Source: Bacteriovoracaceae bacterium
Lineage (GTDB): Bacteria > Bdellovibrionota > Bacteriovoracia > Bacteriovoracales > Bacteriovoracaceae
NCBI GenBank assembly: GCA_013141065.1
Contig: JABFRR010000013.1
Location: 36,825 to 100,824 of the forward strand
Length of the DNA stretch: 64,000 bases
Direction of reading: 5' to 3'
Shown piece by piece: positions 1 to 8,525 of this stretch; positions within the stretch are counted from its first letter, which is position 1; every line of letters begins with the position of its first letter. A program made the position numbers and the translations under genes. The notes under the pieces are model-generated. The model saw only the letters and a list, made by a program, of their open reading frames with translations. It did no database searches and was not told the origin of the DNA.

Positions 1-1134
1 ATCAATCTAGCTTTTGCTCGCGATATGTTTGCTGGAAGTGGATCTAAAACAATGCGTGAGTTAGAAAAAAGAATGCATGAATCGGCTGAAGCAGAAGAGT
101 TTGAAAAAGCGGGAATAATTAGAGACAACTTAAGAGTATTGGGAGAGTTTGCAAGTCAAATCAAGCAAGAAAATGCCGAACACGGAGATGACAAAAATCT
201 CGATATTATTGCTTTTTACCAAGGTGAAATTGAAGTTGATATTTCCATTTACATGATGAGAAATGGTATTTTATTGGGACACAAAAATTTTAATTTTAGC
301 AATTTGGACATAGTAGAAGAGTTAGAAGATTCAGTTCTCAATTATCTCTTTCAATATTACTCAGCTACCTATGATTCACTTCCCTCGTTAATTATTACTC
401 AAATGAGTGAAGAACATAATGAACTTTTGGAAACGGGAATGGCAGCTCTTGAAAAAATTGTCAAAGTGCGAGCTCCTATTAAAAAATATGAGTCTTTTTT
501 AAATCTCACCAGAGATCACGCTTTTGAACAACAAAGAGTGCGCTTACTTCATGAAGACTCAGTTTACGTTGGACTTAATAAACTTAAAGATCTTTTAGGA
601 CTCAAGGAGCGCCCTGTTGTTTTAGAATGTTTTGACGTGGCCATTTTTCAGGGATCTTCTCCAACTGCAGCTCAAATAGTTTTTCATGATGGTAAGCCCG
701 ATAAGAAAAATTATCGCTATTATCATCTGCAGGAACGGCCTGAAGGTAATAATGACTTTGCGATGATGAGAGAACTTATTATTCGTAGATCGGATAATGG
801 AAGTTTGCCTGATGTATTCATTGTTGATGGAGGATTGGGGCAAGTAAATATTTTTAAAGAGGCATTAAAAGAACTAAATATAAATATTCCAGTCATAGGA
901 ATTGCTAAGTCGAAAACGCTTCGTTCTAAAGAAGGATTCAAGCAAGTTGAAATTAAAAAATCCGAAGAGAGATTAATTATTCCTGGTAGATCAAATCCTT
1001 ATTTTTTAAATCAAAATCGTTCTTTGTTTAAAATAATCGTGCAAATGAGAGATGAAGCTCACAGGTTTTCTCGAAAATTGCATCATAAAGAAGAAAAGAA
1101 GCGAGTCATACCGAAGAAGGAACGAAGTTTTTAA
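1..1134 (+). CDS. uvrC: UvrABC excinuclease subunit C, 3' part
   Basis: This is the C-terminal part of UvrC, the nuclease that makes both incisions in nucleotide excision repair with UvrA and UvrB. The frame is open from base 1, so the GIY-YIG half lies before the window. A UVR (UvrB-binding) motif is visible near the start (EKRMHESAEAEEFEKAG). The RNase H-like endonuclease domain follows, with the acidic residues in ECFDVA and VDGGLGQ and the His of RDEAHRF. Most UvrC proteins continue after RDEAHRF with a tandem helix-hairpin-helix domain. This one stops about 20 residues later in a Lys/Arg-rich tail, so that domain appears to be missing. The stop codon lies 5 bp from the end of the convergent kinase gene. 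Confidence 0.93.
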   Translation: MNLAFARDMFAGSGSKTMRELEKRMHESAEAEEFEKAGIIRDNLRVLGEFASQIKQENAEHGDDKNLDIIAFYQGEIEVDISIYMMRNGILLGHKNFNFSNLDIVEELEDSVLNYLFQYYSATYDSLPSLIITQMSEEHNELLETGMAALEKIVKVRAPIKKYESFLNLTRDHAFEQQRVRLLHEDSVYVGLNKLKDLLGLKERPVVLECFDVAIFQGSSPTAAQIVFHDGKPDKKNYRYYHLQERPEGNNDFAMMRELIIRRSDNGSLPDVFIVDGGLGQVNIFKEALKELNINIPVIGIAKSKTLRSKEGFKQVEIKKSEERLIIPGRSNPYFLNQNRSLFKIIVQMRDEAHRFSRKLHHKEEKKRVIPKKERSF

Positions 1135-1139
1135 CCTTT

Positions 1140-2453
1140 TTAAAATTTATTAATTTTGATTACAAATGATGTATTACCTTCAAAGTTTTCATAATAAAAT
1201 TGTCCGCCCATTGATTCGACTAAGTTGCGACAAATAAAAAGACCCAATCCGGTTCCTTCTCCAATGTTTTTTGTTGTAAAGAATGGCTCAAACAACTTAT
1301 CAAAAACACTCTCTGGTATTCCTTTTCCGGAATCAATAATTTGGATTTTGATTTTGTCTTCTTCGGCAAAAATAATTATTTTAATCCATTTTTTATCTTC
1401 AGATTTTTTAATAGCATCTATAGCATTTTTCATGACATTGTAAATAACTTGAATCAACTCACCATCTCGGCCTAGTACAGTAAGATTAGAATCCTGAATG
1501 TGTGTTTCAAAATCAATATGAGCGTGTTCCATATCTTTGCCAATAAGGTCCAGAGTTTCTTCTAAGACCTTATTCATATCAACTGCGCTCAGAGGGTCTA
1601 CTGACTCGTTTCGGGAGTATGATTTTAAAGATTTTACTATTCGGACAATTCTTTCAGCATTAAAAATGACTCTGTCTATTTTTGAAACGATATCTTGAGT
1701 TTTTATTTCGCTGATATCCTGATCAATGATTTTTTTTAGTTGTTGTAAGCTTCCCTTAATAACTGTTAGTGGATTGTTAATTTCGTGAGCGACACCGGAA
1801 GCCATTAATCCGAGGCTGGCCATTTTTTCTGATTGATAGATCATTTGATTTTTGAGTACAATTTCTGCTTCATTCTTTTCCACTTCTGAGTGGAAATGAA
1901 ACATCGTAAGTGAAAGCATTGTCAGAGTGAAAAATGCAGAGACTCCATTATACCATTGAAGATATTGTTTATTAATAATTAATTCATCAACGAGTCTAAT
2001 ATTTGTAGCTGCGAGTAGAATGGCAAGAAAAATGGGGAGAGTAATCGAATAGACTAGTATCCAGTTCTTTTTTGAATTAGAAAACATAAAGAAAGGTAAC
2101 GAAATAGTGACTCCAAAAAAATACTGAATTCCACCACCGAGACTTACAAGTTGGACATTGAAAAAAATGGCTAAATTACAGGTCGTAATAAATAGTAATT
2201 TAGAATAAAGACAAAGATTAAATTTTAACAATGCAAGGCTGATGATTGCACCCGTGAAAACGATTAAACTTATAATTAAGAGTTCGTGACCATACAGGGC
2301 AAGATGGAATGGAACGAAAAATAGAGCAACGACGATTGCTTGAAGATATAAAAATAAAGTTATTCTAAGTGCACGATTGTCAGCATTTTGTAAGTCAATA
2401 TCACCCAAGAAATATTGGACTAGATTTTCAAGTTTTGATTGGAAAAGATTCAT
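1140..2453 (-). CDS. membrane sensor histidine kinase
   Basis: This is an integral-membrane sensor kinase of about 437 residues. The N-terminal half holds roughly six hydrophobic segments. The C-terminal half holds a HisKA domain with the phospho-acceptor His near residue 223 (GVAHEINNPL), an N box (NVMKNAIDAI), and HATPase G boxes (DSGKGIPE, GEGTGLGLF). I chose the ATG at 2453, before NLFQSK, because the longer open frame would run back through the terminator at 2493-2520. No response regulator lies nearby, so the partner and signal are unknown and this is an orphan kinase. The absence of a PAS or HAMP domain suggests that the membrane segments themselves sense the input. That last point is inference. 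Confidence 0.85.
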   Translation of the reverse strand: MNLFQSKLENLVQYFLGDIDLQNADNRALRITLFLYLQAIVVALFFVPFHLALYGHELLIISLIVFTGAIISLALLKFNLCLYSKLLFITTCNLAIFFNVQLVSLGGGIQYFFGVTISLPFFMFSNSKKNWILVYSITLPIFLAILLAATNIRLVDELIINKQYLQWYNGVSAFFTLTMLSLTMFHFHSEVEKNEAEIVLKNQMIYQSEKMASLGLMASGVAHEINNPLTVIKGSLQQLKKIIDQDISEIKTQDIVSKIDRVIFNAERIVRIVKSLKSYSRNESVDPLSAVDMNKVLEETLDLIGKDMEHAHIDFETHIQDSNLTVLGRDGELIQVIYNVMKNAIDAIKKSEDKKWIKIIIFAEEDKIKIQIIDSGKGIPESVFDKLFEPFFTTKNIGEGTGLGLFICRNLVESMGGQFYYENFEGNTSFVIKINKF

Positions 2454-2490
2454 AGGTGTATTTTGCCACTGTATTTTATTTAGTCTATAG

Positions 2491-2520
2491 AAAAAAGGCT
2501 TCCGTGTGAGGAAGCCTTTT
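2491..2520 (-). terminator. rho-independent terminator after the small Zn protein gene
   Basis: The 11-bp arms AAAAGGCTTCC and GGAAGCCTTTT enclose a 6-nt loop. On the minus strand the stem is followed by a run of Ts, so it terminates transcription of the small zinc-motif gene before the kinase gene. This supports a separate promoter for the kinase. Confidence 0.85.
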
Positions 2521-2574
2521 AGAATGAAATAAATAAGCATTCATATTTTTTGTACGAGCTTTCATTATTTCACG

Positions 2575-2787
2575 TTAGTTAATTACGTGTATAATTTTTC
2601 GTTGACCTTGTCCGCAATCGGGACATCTGGCACATTCTTGCATTAGGAGATTTTTATAATCTGATAAATGAGTCAGAACTAGCTTTGCACCACAAATTTG
2701 GCAGTCATTAATAATTTTTTTAACGTTTTTGATATCACCGTAGTATTCTTGAAAATTCTCAAATTTATAATCGGTTTCCATTGACAT
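2575..2787 (-). CDS. small zinc-ribbon-like protein
   Basis: This encodes a 70-residue soluble protein of unknown function. Cysteines at residues 29 and 32 (CQIC) and at 52, 55 and 58 (CARCPDC) make two knuckles, as in small zinc ribbons. I preferred the ATG at 2787 to the upstream in-frame one because AAAAGGAG sits 6 nt before it. It is divergent from the uracil-glycosylase-like gene and is followed by its own terminator, so it is probably transcribed alone. Zinc binding is inferred from the cysteine spacing only. Confidence 0.7.
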   Translation of the reverse strand: MSMETDYKFENFQEYYGDIKNVKKIINDCQICGAKLVLTHLSDYKNLLMQECARCPDCGQGQRKIIHVIN

Positions 2788-2885
2788 GCAGGGCTCCTTT
2801 TTACGTTGCATAGTATTGTTCGGATGTTTTTTTGCGCGTCTTTACAGGAAGTCTTAAAAATGGGAACTTGGGGATAATTTTGCTT

Positions 2886-3551
2886 ATGGATCAACAATTT
2901 AAAAAAATTCTTCAAAAAACTAAGGCCATATTTAATGGGAGTGATCCCATCGCGCACACTTTTGAAGGAGCTTTATTTAAAGATTCGGCTTGGGTCTTTG
3001 GTTTTGATGAAACTGTTCAAGTCAGAGATCAAGTTGGTGAAAGTCGCTTAAAGCTAGAAAAAAATGAACCATTAGTTTTGACTCAATATAAGTCTCTCGT
3101 TATGTTTGTGGGTGATAGCTTTTTAGAGGATAATGGCGCTAAAAGCGAAGAAGACCTACTGGGAAAAATGATTATCGCCATGAAGCTCAATAATCATGAA
3201 TTCTGTCGCATTCCTTTTAATCGTAAACTTGAAGATGTTATTGATTTAGATGAAAATTTAAAAAACCCATCTCTAGAAACTCAGGCTCTATTTAGTGCAA
3301 TTGCTGAAAATAAACCAATGATTGTCGTGAGCCTAGGAGCTACTATCACAAATATCTTGCTTGGAAAGCGAGATAAATTGTCAGGTATTCACGGACAATT
3401 TTTTGACAGAACTATTATTCATGAACATGAATCCTATAATTATCAACTTCTTCCCATTTTTCATCCTGAGTTCCTCATCATTAATCCCAATATGAAAAGA
3501 ACTGCTTGGATTGATTTACAAAAAGTTATGGAGCGCGTGGGGAAAATTTGA
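2886..3551 (+). CDS. uracil-DNA glycosylase superfamily-like protein
   Basis: This 221-residue protein resembles the family 4/5 uracil-DNA glycosylase fold. The most convincing part is the C terminus (FHPEFLIINPNMKRTAW, compare HPSYLLRN..LK...W in family 4), plus VVSLGATITNILLG before it. The N-terminal catalytic motif that reads GEAPG in family 4 is FVGDSF here. Only one cysteine is present, so the four ligands of the usual iron-sulfur cluster are absent. It may be an inactive or re-purposed relative, so I would not call it an active glycosylase. An in-frame TTG at 2832 is possible, but the ATG at 2886 starts at a typical N terminus. Confidence 0.6.
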   Translation: MDQQFKKILQKTKAIFNGSDPIAHTFEGALFKDSAWVFGFDETVQVRDQVGESRLKLEKNEPLVLTQYKSLVMFVGDSFLEDNGAKSEEDLLGKMIIAMKLNNHEFCRIPFNRKLEDVIDLDENLKNPSLETQALFSAIAENKPMIVVSLGATITNILLGKRDKLSGIHGQFFDRTIIHEHESYNYQLLPIFHPEFLIINPNMKRTAWIDLQKVMERVGKI

Positions 3552-3643
3552 TCGTTCTTGTGTGCTTAGTGCTTATTTCGTTAGAATAATAAGATAAATC
3601 CTCAGGATGAGGATTTTTAATTCTAAACTAAAAGTCGAGTAGG

Positions 3644-4801
3644 ATGCTCAAATTTTTATTATTTCTATTATCCTTCCAGGTCTTGAGTGTAGATCTTGCA
3701 ACAGCTGCACCAGTAGTCAGTGTCCGTATTGGGAAGTCATTAAAAAATATAAATGTTAGTGGTTTGGATTTAAAACGGCATTTGCTTTTTAATAACGACT
3801 TTAAAAATTATTTTGGCAGAAAAACTGTCAAGTTCAACTGCGAAACATATACGACACTTAATAAACACAAAAATAAACCAATTCTCCTGGCCACTTTAGA
3901 ATCTCCAACTGGCCTTTTGTCCTATGAAAATATTAAGTATCAAGGACTATTCAAGGTTGTCACAAATCCAAGAGGAGATAGTTGTGACATTATTAATGAT
4001 ATTCCAATGGAAGACTATATCAGCTCGCTTTTGACAAAAGAGATGAATTCCACTTGGCCAATTGAAGCACTCAAGGCACAAGCAGTAGCAGCGAGAACTT
4101 ATGCTCTTCACAAAATGCAGAGTCAACAAGTAAGTCGAGAGCTTGGAAGTGATGCGTTTTATGACTTAGAGAGTTCAGAAAAACATCAAGTTGGAGGGGC
4201 TTTTTTCGATGCGACTGATTCAACTGTATCTGCCAGTTATGAAACGAAAGGAGAGGTGCTTGAAAGTGGAAATGGACAAATCCGCCCAGTCTTTTTTCAT
4301 GCGAAATGTGGGGGGAAAACCTTAAGGCCGGATCAAGTTTGGCAAAATAAAGAACCAAGTTACCAGTCTGTTAATTGTCCTTTTTGTCATAATTTGGGAC
4401 CAAAGGGGTGGACGAACATGATTACTGTTGATCGAATGAAAAGTTTTTTTCTCTGGGCCCAGCAACAAAAGATTCTTTCAAGTAAGTTAAATTCTCATAT
4501 CAATACTATCGTCTTAGTTCCTGATAATATCGATCGTTACAAAGTAAATTTTTATATAGATGACAGACCTTTTGTTGTAGAAAAAGCCCATTTAAGGCGT
4601 TTTTTTGGTAATGTTATTTTCCCCTCTAATTCATATGCTCTAGAAAAGAAAAATGGAAAATTTTCAATTTTGGGCGAAGGTCTAGGCCACGGAGTAGGTC
4701 TTTGCCAGATTGGAGCACTCGCGCTCGCCAAACAAGGCTGGTCTTATAAAAGAATACTTGCTCATTATTTTCCTGAACATGTTTTGAAAAAATTGTATTA
4801 G
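3644..4801 (+). CDS. SpoIID/LytB-domain exported protein
   Basis: This is an exported protein of 385 residues with a cleavable-type signal peptide (residues 1-22, ending near ATAA). It carries the SpoIID/LytB domain, whose founding member SpoIID is a peptidoglycan lytic transglycosylase acting on stem-peptide-free glycan. Diagnostic stretches are EDYISSLLTKEM, ALKAQAVAARTYAL and, near the end, GEGLGHGVGLCQIGA. The amidase gene follows 11 bp downstream. An amidase that strips peptides next to a SpoIID-type enzyme that cuts stripped glycan is a sensible functional pair, as known from sporulation. This organism need not sporulate. A role in wall remodelling during division or predation is inference. 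Confidence 0.88.
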   Translation: MLKFLLFLLSFQVLSVDLATAAPVVSVRIGKSLKNINVSGLDLKRHLLFNNDFKNYFGRKTVKFNCETYTTLNKHKNKPILLATLESPTGLLSYENIKYQGLFKVVTNPRGDSCDIINDIPMEDYISSLLTKEMNSTWPIEALKAQAVAARTYALHKMQSQQVSRELGSDAFYDLESSEKHQVGGAFFDATDSTVSASYETKGEVLESGNGQIRPVFFHAKCGGKTLRPDQVWQNKEPSYQSVNCPFCHNLGPKGWTNMITVDRMKSFFLWAQQQKILSSKLNSHINTIVLVPDNIDRYKVNFYIDDRPFVVEKAHLRRFFGNVIFPSNSYALEKKNGKFSILGEGLGHGVGLCQIGALALAKQGWSYKRILAHYFPEHVLKKLY

Positions 4802-4812
4802 AATAATCCCTA

Positions 4813-5574
4813 ATGCATAATTTTTTACTTTTTATTTTATTAATAGTTTTTTCAATCGATTCTCAGGCCCTGACGATACTTATTGATCCCGGTCATGGAG
4901 GAGAAGAAGATGGAGCTATTGCTCAAACTGTGACAGAGAATCCCCCTCGAGTTATCAAAGAAAAAGACCTGGCTCTCGAATTTTCAAAGAGAATTTATAG
5001 TTATTTACAGAAAAAAAACTACAGCGTTTATCTCACTAGAAGTCTCGACCGCACTGTGACCTTGCCAGAAAGAGCCGCCATTGCTGAGAAGACAAAAGCT
5101 GATCTTTTTATTTCGGTTCATATTAATTCAAGTCCTGAGCCAGGGGCAGTTGGTTTTGAAACTTACTACCTAGACAATCATGATGATGTCGCCATTAAAA
5201 AAGTAGAAAAGACAGAAAACATTCAAACCACCGCAGACAACGTTATTGTTCAGCAAATATTAATTGATTTAGTTGTCGAACAAACTGTTAAAAAATCTAA
5301 ACCTTTGGCAATGAATATTCATACAATTTTAAAAAAGAATGTAGGGCGAAAGTACGGTATTCCAAGTCGAGGAATAAAACCAGGTCTCTTTTTTGTCTTG
5401 GCCCTATCAAAAAGACCGGGAGTTTTGTTGGAAGTCGGATTTATTTCAACCCAAAAAGAAAGAGCAAGGATGATGAATCCAAAGTTTCAAGATGATTATG
5501 CAAAAGCAGTTGTTATTGGGATAGAAAATTACATTAAATCTCAAAAAAAAAGCCCGCAGAAGCGGGCTTTTTAA
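4813..5574 (+). CDS. N-acetylmuramoyl-L-alanine amidase (Amidase_3)
   Basis: This encodes a periplasmic zinc amidase of 253 residues that cleaves the bond between MurNAc and the stem peptide. It has a short signal peptide (residues 1-19). The Amidase_3 zinc ligands are visible as His28 (DPGHGG), Glu50 (KEKDL) and His103 (SVHINSS), and the catalytic Glu lies in LLEVGFIS. It resembles AmiC-type catalytic domains without an AMIN domain. It is probably co-transcribed with the SpoIID-like gene. The last codons and the stop codon lie inside a transcription terminator hairpin. Confidence 0.9.
   Translation: MHNFLLFILLIVFSIDSQALTILIDPGHGGEEDGAIAQTVTENPPRVIKEKDLALEFSKRIYSYLQKKNYSVYLTRSLDRTVTLPERAAIAEKTKADLFISVHINSSPEPGAVGFETYYLDNHDDVAIKKVEKTENIQTTADNVIVQQILIDLVVEQTVKKSKPLAMNIHTILKKNVGRKYGIPSRGIKPGLFFVLALSKRPGVLLEVGFISTQKERARMMNPKFQDDYAKAVVIGIENYIKSQKKSPQKRAF
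5545..5574. terminator. bidirectional terminator overlapping the amidase stop
   Basis: The arms AAAAAGCCCGC (5547-5557) and GCGGGCTTTTT (5562-5572) pair perfectly around a 4-nt loop. T runs follow on both strands, so it serves both the amidase gene and the convergent lipoprotein gene. The right arm encodes the last amino acids of the amidase and includes the start of its stop codon. Confidence 0.9.
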
Positions 5575-5583
5575 GATAAGTAT

Positions 5584-6246
5584 TTAAAACTGACCGTTAC
5601 AAGTCGGTTTAGTAAATGATGTTTGAATCCAAGCGTCTGGTGGAGAGTATGGATTACTTAAACTTCTTTCTGAAACAATGTATGTGTTGTATGCAAAATC
5701 AACTACGCCATAACCACAGTATGTGTTGCTATCAACTATAATTCCACTTTGGGCAACAAAACCTTTGAGAGCTCTTTCATTTGAAACAATTGAAGGAAGT
5801 CCAGGTGAGCTACTTTTCATTTCACAAAATGACATCGTGACGTTAAATCCAACAACCTGAGAACCATTCGTTACTTGTGTCACAAACATCAAATCTCTAA
5901 ACACACTCACGCCAACCCATAACTTATTAACTTGGCCGTTAGTAAGAAATCCAGGTTGAAAATTTCCACCTATTTTATTACTTCCGACATAACCACCATT
6001 GACATAAAAACTTACATCATTTGTTAATCGGTAGCCACCATTACAAGGAACATTAGCCTTAATGCTCTGAACTTGTGAAATAATAGTGCTACCCGCGCCT
6101 CCGGAGAGAGCAGGGTTTCCAGTGTAAAACGGTGATGAGCCAGCTATTCCGCTGCTTACTTTATTTTCTTTTTTACCACAGGCACCTAGCAGTAGTGCTG
6201 TCGCAATTAAGCATAGGTTCATCGTCTTATTGAGTCTCAGTTTCAT
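5584..6246 (-). CDS. hypothetical lipoprotein
   Basis: This 220-residue secreted lipoprotein has the lipobox LGAC with the lipidated Cys at position 23. A Gly/Ser-rich linker and a domain with several cysteines (after CNGG, SFCEM, TYCGYG, PTCNG) follow. I recognise no family. GGAG lies 7 nt upstream of the ATG, supporting the start. It converges on the amidase gene, sharing the terminator, and its 5' side borders the left copy of the 242-bp repeat. Small lipoproteins of this type are abundant in Bdellovibrionota. Confidence 0.75.
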   Translation of the reverse strand: MKLRLNKTMNLCLIATALLLGACGKKENKVSSGIAGSSPFYTGNPALSGGAGSTIISQVQSIKANVPCNGGYRLTNDVSFYVNGGYVGSNKIGGNFQPGFLTNGQVNKLWVGVSVFRDLMFVTQVTNGSQVVGFNVTMSFCEMKSSSPGLPSIVSNERALKGFVAQSGIIVDSNTYCGYGVVDFAYNTYIVSERSLSNPYSPPDAWIQTSFTKPTCNGQF

Positions 6247-6287
6247 CTCATTACTCCATGAGTAGGATTTGTGTCTTCTGTCTAATC

Positions 6288-6529
6288 GGGTATTTTAGTG
6301 AAGGACTTTAATTTAATTCTGGCCAGGGATGAAAAAAGTCGGATTTATTGAAGAATTTTAAAGATTTAGTCGATAAGTTCTCACATATTAAATGGACTAA
6401 AGGACTATTAGGTTAAGTGTAATGAAAGCAATACTGAAAAAAGCAAGTAACCGATTAAGAAGCAAGCTTAATGATGAAGAATTCCTTTTTAAGTTTGGCA
6501 TGGGAGTAAAATTTCTGGGCGTCTCTTTC
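6288..6529 (+). repeat. 242-bp direct repeat, left copy
   Basis: This stretch is identical by eye to 8284-8525. It contains the upstream region and first 36 or so codons of the membrane-protein gene that starts at 8418, including its ATG at 6422. The left copy is cut off by the insertion element, so the gene is only a 5' fragment here. Confidence 0.95.
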
Positions 6530-6549
6530 CAGTTATGGTGAAATGGCCC

Positions 6550-7162
6550 AGTCTAGGTTGCAAAGGGCCGATCCTTGTTATCCAAAGTAGTTTTTTTACT
6601 CGATTATTCGTAACCTAAGAAGGGTAAACCCGACTTACTTACTTGGTAGTATTCTATCGTGTGCTTCTATCCCGGATAACAAGACGCTCACCGAAATGAA
6701 CTCTTACCGAAAAGTATCAGAACCCACACACGAAACTACTTCTTCATCTAACAAGTTTTCTTAAGTAACATCTCGTAAAATATTTTTTAATCTTAAATTT
6801 TTTCTTCATTTTTTTAAATTTATTTTTAGCAACATTTGTATTGTAAAAAATTCTATTCAGTTATTCGTAACCCAGCTAAAAATATTAATATTTTAAAAGC
6901 TGCTTACATTTTGATTATCAAAGCGCCCATTAACCTCACAACGCAGGTATCTCAGGATTTTTTCAACTAACAATAACTGTTTTTCAACTTCAGCATCCTA
7001 TGGTTAAACATGACCGTTAATGACAGACTTAAGTCTATTTATTTCAAAAAAATCAGAATCAACAAAGACCACTTTCTCCTCTTGATCTTGAGAGCAACTC
7101 GCCCGTAGGGGGGAGGCCAGGGAACCTCATTGCTCTAAGAAAAAAACAGGATGTTTTTTATA
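6550..7162. other. non-coding 3' part of the IS1111-type element
   Basis: No plausible gene is seen on either strand. The stretch lies between the left inverted repeat and the end of the transposase remnant, the position of the guide RNA in IS1111-type elements. It is longer than such regions usually are, so it may also contain unrelated or degenerate sequence. I could not define RNA boundaries by eye. Confidence 0.4.
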
Positions 7163-8161
7163 TTACTTTTTATACTGCCTCTCTTCGACAATAACATTAT
7201 AACAAATTCTCGATAAACGATGTGCTAATGCTACTGTCGCCTTATTCATTCCTCTTTTATTTTTAATTTGAATGCCCATCGACGAATCGGCTCTTGGCTA
7301 TTTTCATTGGAGAAAATCAATATCGATCTCGCTCCATGAATTAAATATTTTCTGCCAAATCTTGCCCGCCTTCGTAATAGCGCCTCTTCGAACTTTGTCT
7401 CCTGATGAACTTTCACTTGGAACTAATCCTAAATAACTTGCAAAAGATTTTGCATTGGGAAATCTGCTAAAATCATCGCCAATAGCAAGGAGTGCCGCTG
7501 TCGTCATAAGCCCAACTCCAGGAATACTTTGTAAATAAACGGCACGTGGGTCTCCCGCAAGAAGAATTTTTAAACTCTCTTCAACATCCTTTTCTTTGGC
7601 CGCTAATCTTCTTGATTCAAAAACCATATCGGTTAATTTTTGTTTCAAAATATCAAAGTCAAGCTGCTCTAATTTACCAGCTATTTCATCCCAAAAATTT
7701 TCCGCACCTGCATTTATTGTTATTCCATATTCTCTCAAAATCCCGCGAGTATGATTTGTGGCGCTAACTCTTGATTGAACATATTGCTCTCTAATCCGAA
7801 GTAGCGATTTTAATCTTCGAGCGCCAATGCCTTTGTGATAAACCTCTGGAATAAAATTAACTTTTAAGCACTCTGCGAGTGCCTCAGCGTCTTTTATATC
7901 GGTTTTCTTTCCACCGATACCAATGCCTCGAAATTTATTTGGATTGATTATTTTGACATTGATCCCAGCTGTTTTTAATTGATCGACAACATGATTTACT
8001 CCACAACTTGCCTCAATTCCAACAAGCAAATTTTTACGATTAACCAATTCTTTTACTAGGTTTTCAGAAAGAACGGTTTTTACATCTTTTTTTCCATCAG
8101 GAAAAATAAAACAAATTGTTGAAGTTCTTTTATGATAATCAATTCCGGTGTAAACTAACAT
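7163..8161 (-). pseudogene. IS110/IS1111-family transposase, frameshifted
   Basis: The first 285 codons encode a DEDD-type IS110 transposase: TGIDYHKRT (first Asp), GIEASCG (Glu), KKTDIKDAEALA (Asp pair), then the Tnp_20 region QSIPGVGLMTTAALLAIG. After GAITKAG the frame fails. The expected continuation (RKYLIHGARSIL) is in the next frame, and the last segment (MNKATVALAHRLSRI) is back in the first frame, ending at 7163. At least two indels have therefore broken a protein of about 330 residues. No intact copy lies in this window, so the element is probably immobile unless helped in trans. Confidence 0.85.
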
Positions 8162-8283
8162 TGGCCCTCCCTAGGCATTGTAGGAGATTATTCTCGCTAC
8201 GCTTTTTTATAGTTTTATAGAAAACTATTTGGGATCAACTCCCGTTCGCCTAGGGTAAAAAGGGCCATTTCACCATACTTCCA

Positions 8284-8525
8284 GGGTATTTTAGTGAAGG
8301 ACTTTAATTTAATTCTGGCCAGGGATGAAAAAAGTCGGATTTATTGAAGAATTTTAAAGATTTAGTCGATAAGTTCTCACATATTAAATGGACTAAAGGA
8401 CTATTAGGTTAAGTGTAATGAAAGCAATACTGAAAAAAGCAAGTAACCGATTAAGAAGCAAGCTTAATGATGAAGAATTCCTTTTTAAGTTTGGCATGGG
8501 AGTAAAATTTCTGGGCGTCTCTTTC
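8284..8525 (+). repeat. 242-bp direct repeat, right copy
   Basis: This is the second perfect copy of the repeat. It supplies the intact gene at 8418 with 134 bp of upstream sequence and its first codons, so the gene keeps its native 5' region despite the insertion. Confidence 0.95.

Larger units (their letters stand above)
6530..8283 (-). mobile_element. IS1111/IS110-type insertion sequence, decayed
   Basis: The element of about 1.75 kb lies exactly between the two copies of the 242-bp repeat. Near both ends the 16-bp sequence TATGGTGAAATGGCCC occurs inverted (6534-6549 and, as its complement, 8262-8277). Such subterminal repeats mark the IS1111 group of the IS110 family. The transposase gene is on the minus strand and frameshifted. 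A long non-coding part (6550-7162) lies 3' of the transposase, where IS1111 elements encode their guide (seek/bridge) RNA. IS110-family insertions normally make no long target duplication, so the flanking repeat needs another explanation. Confidence 0.85.
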
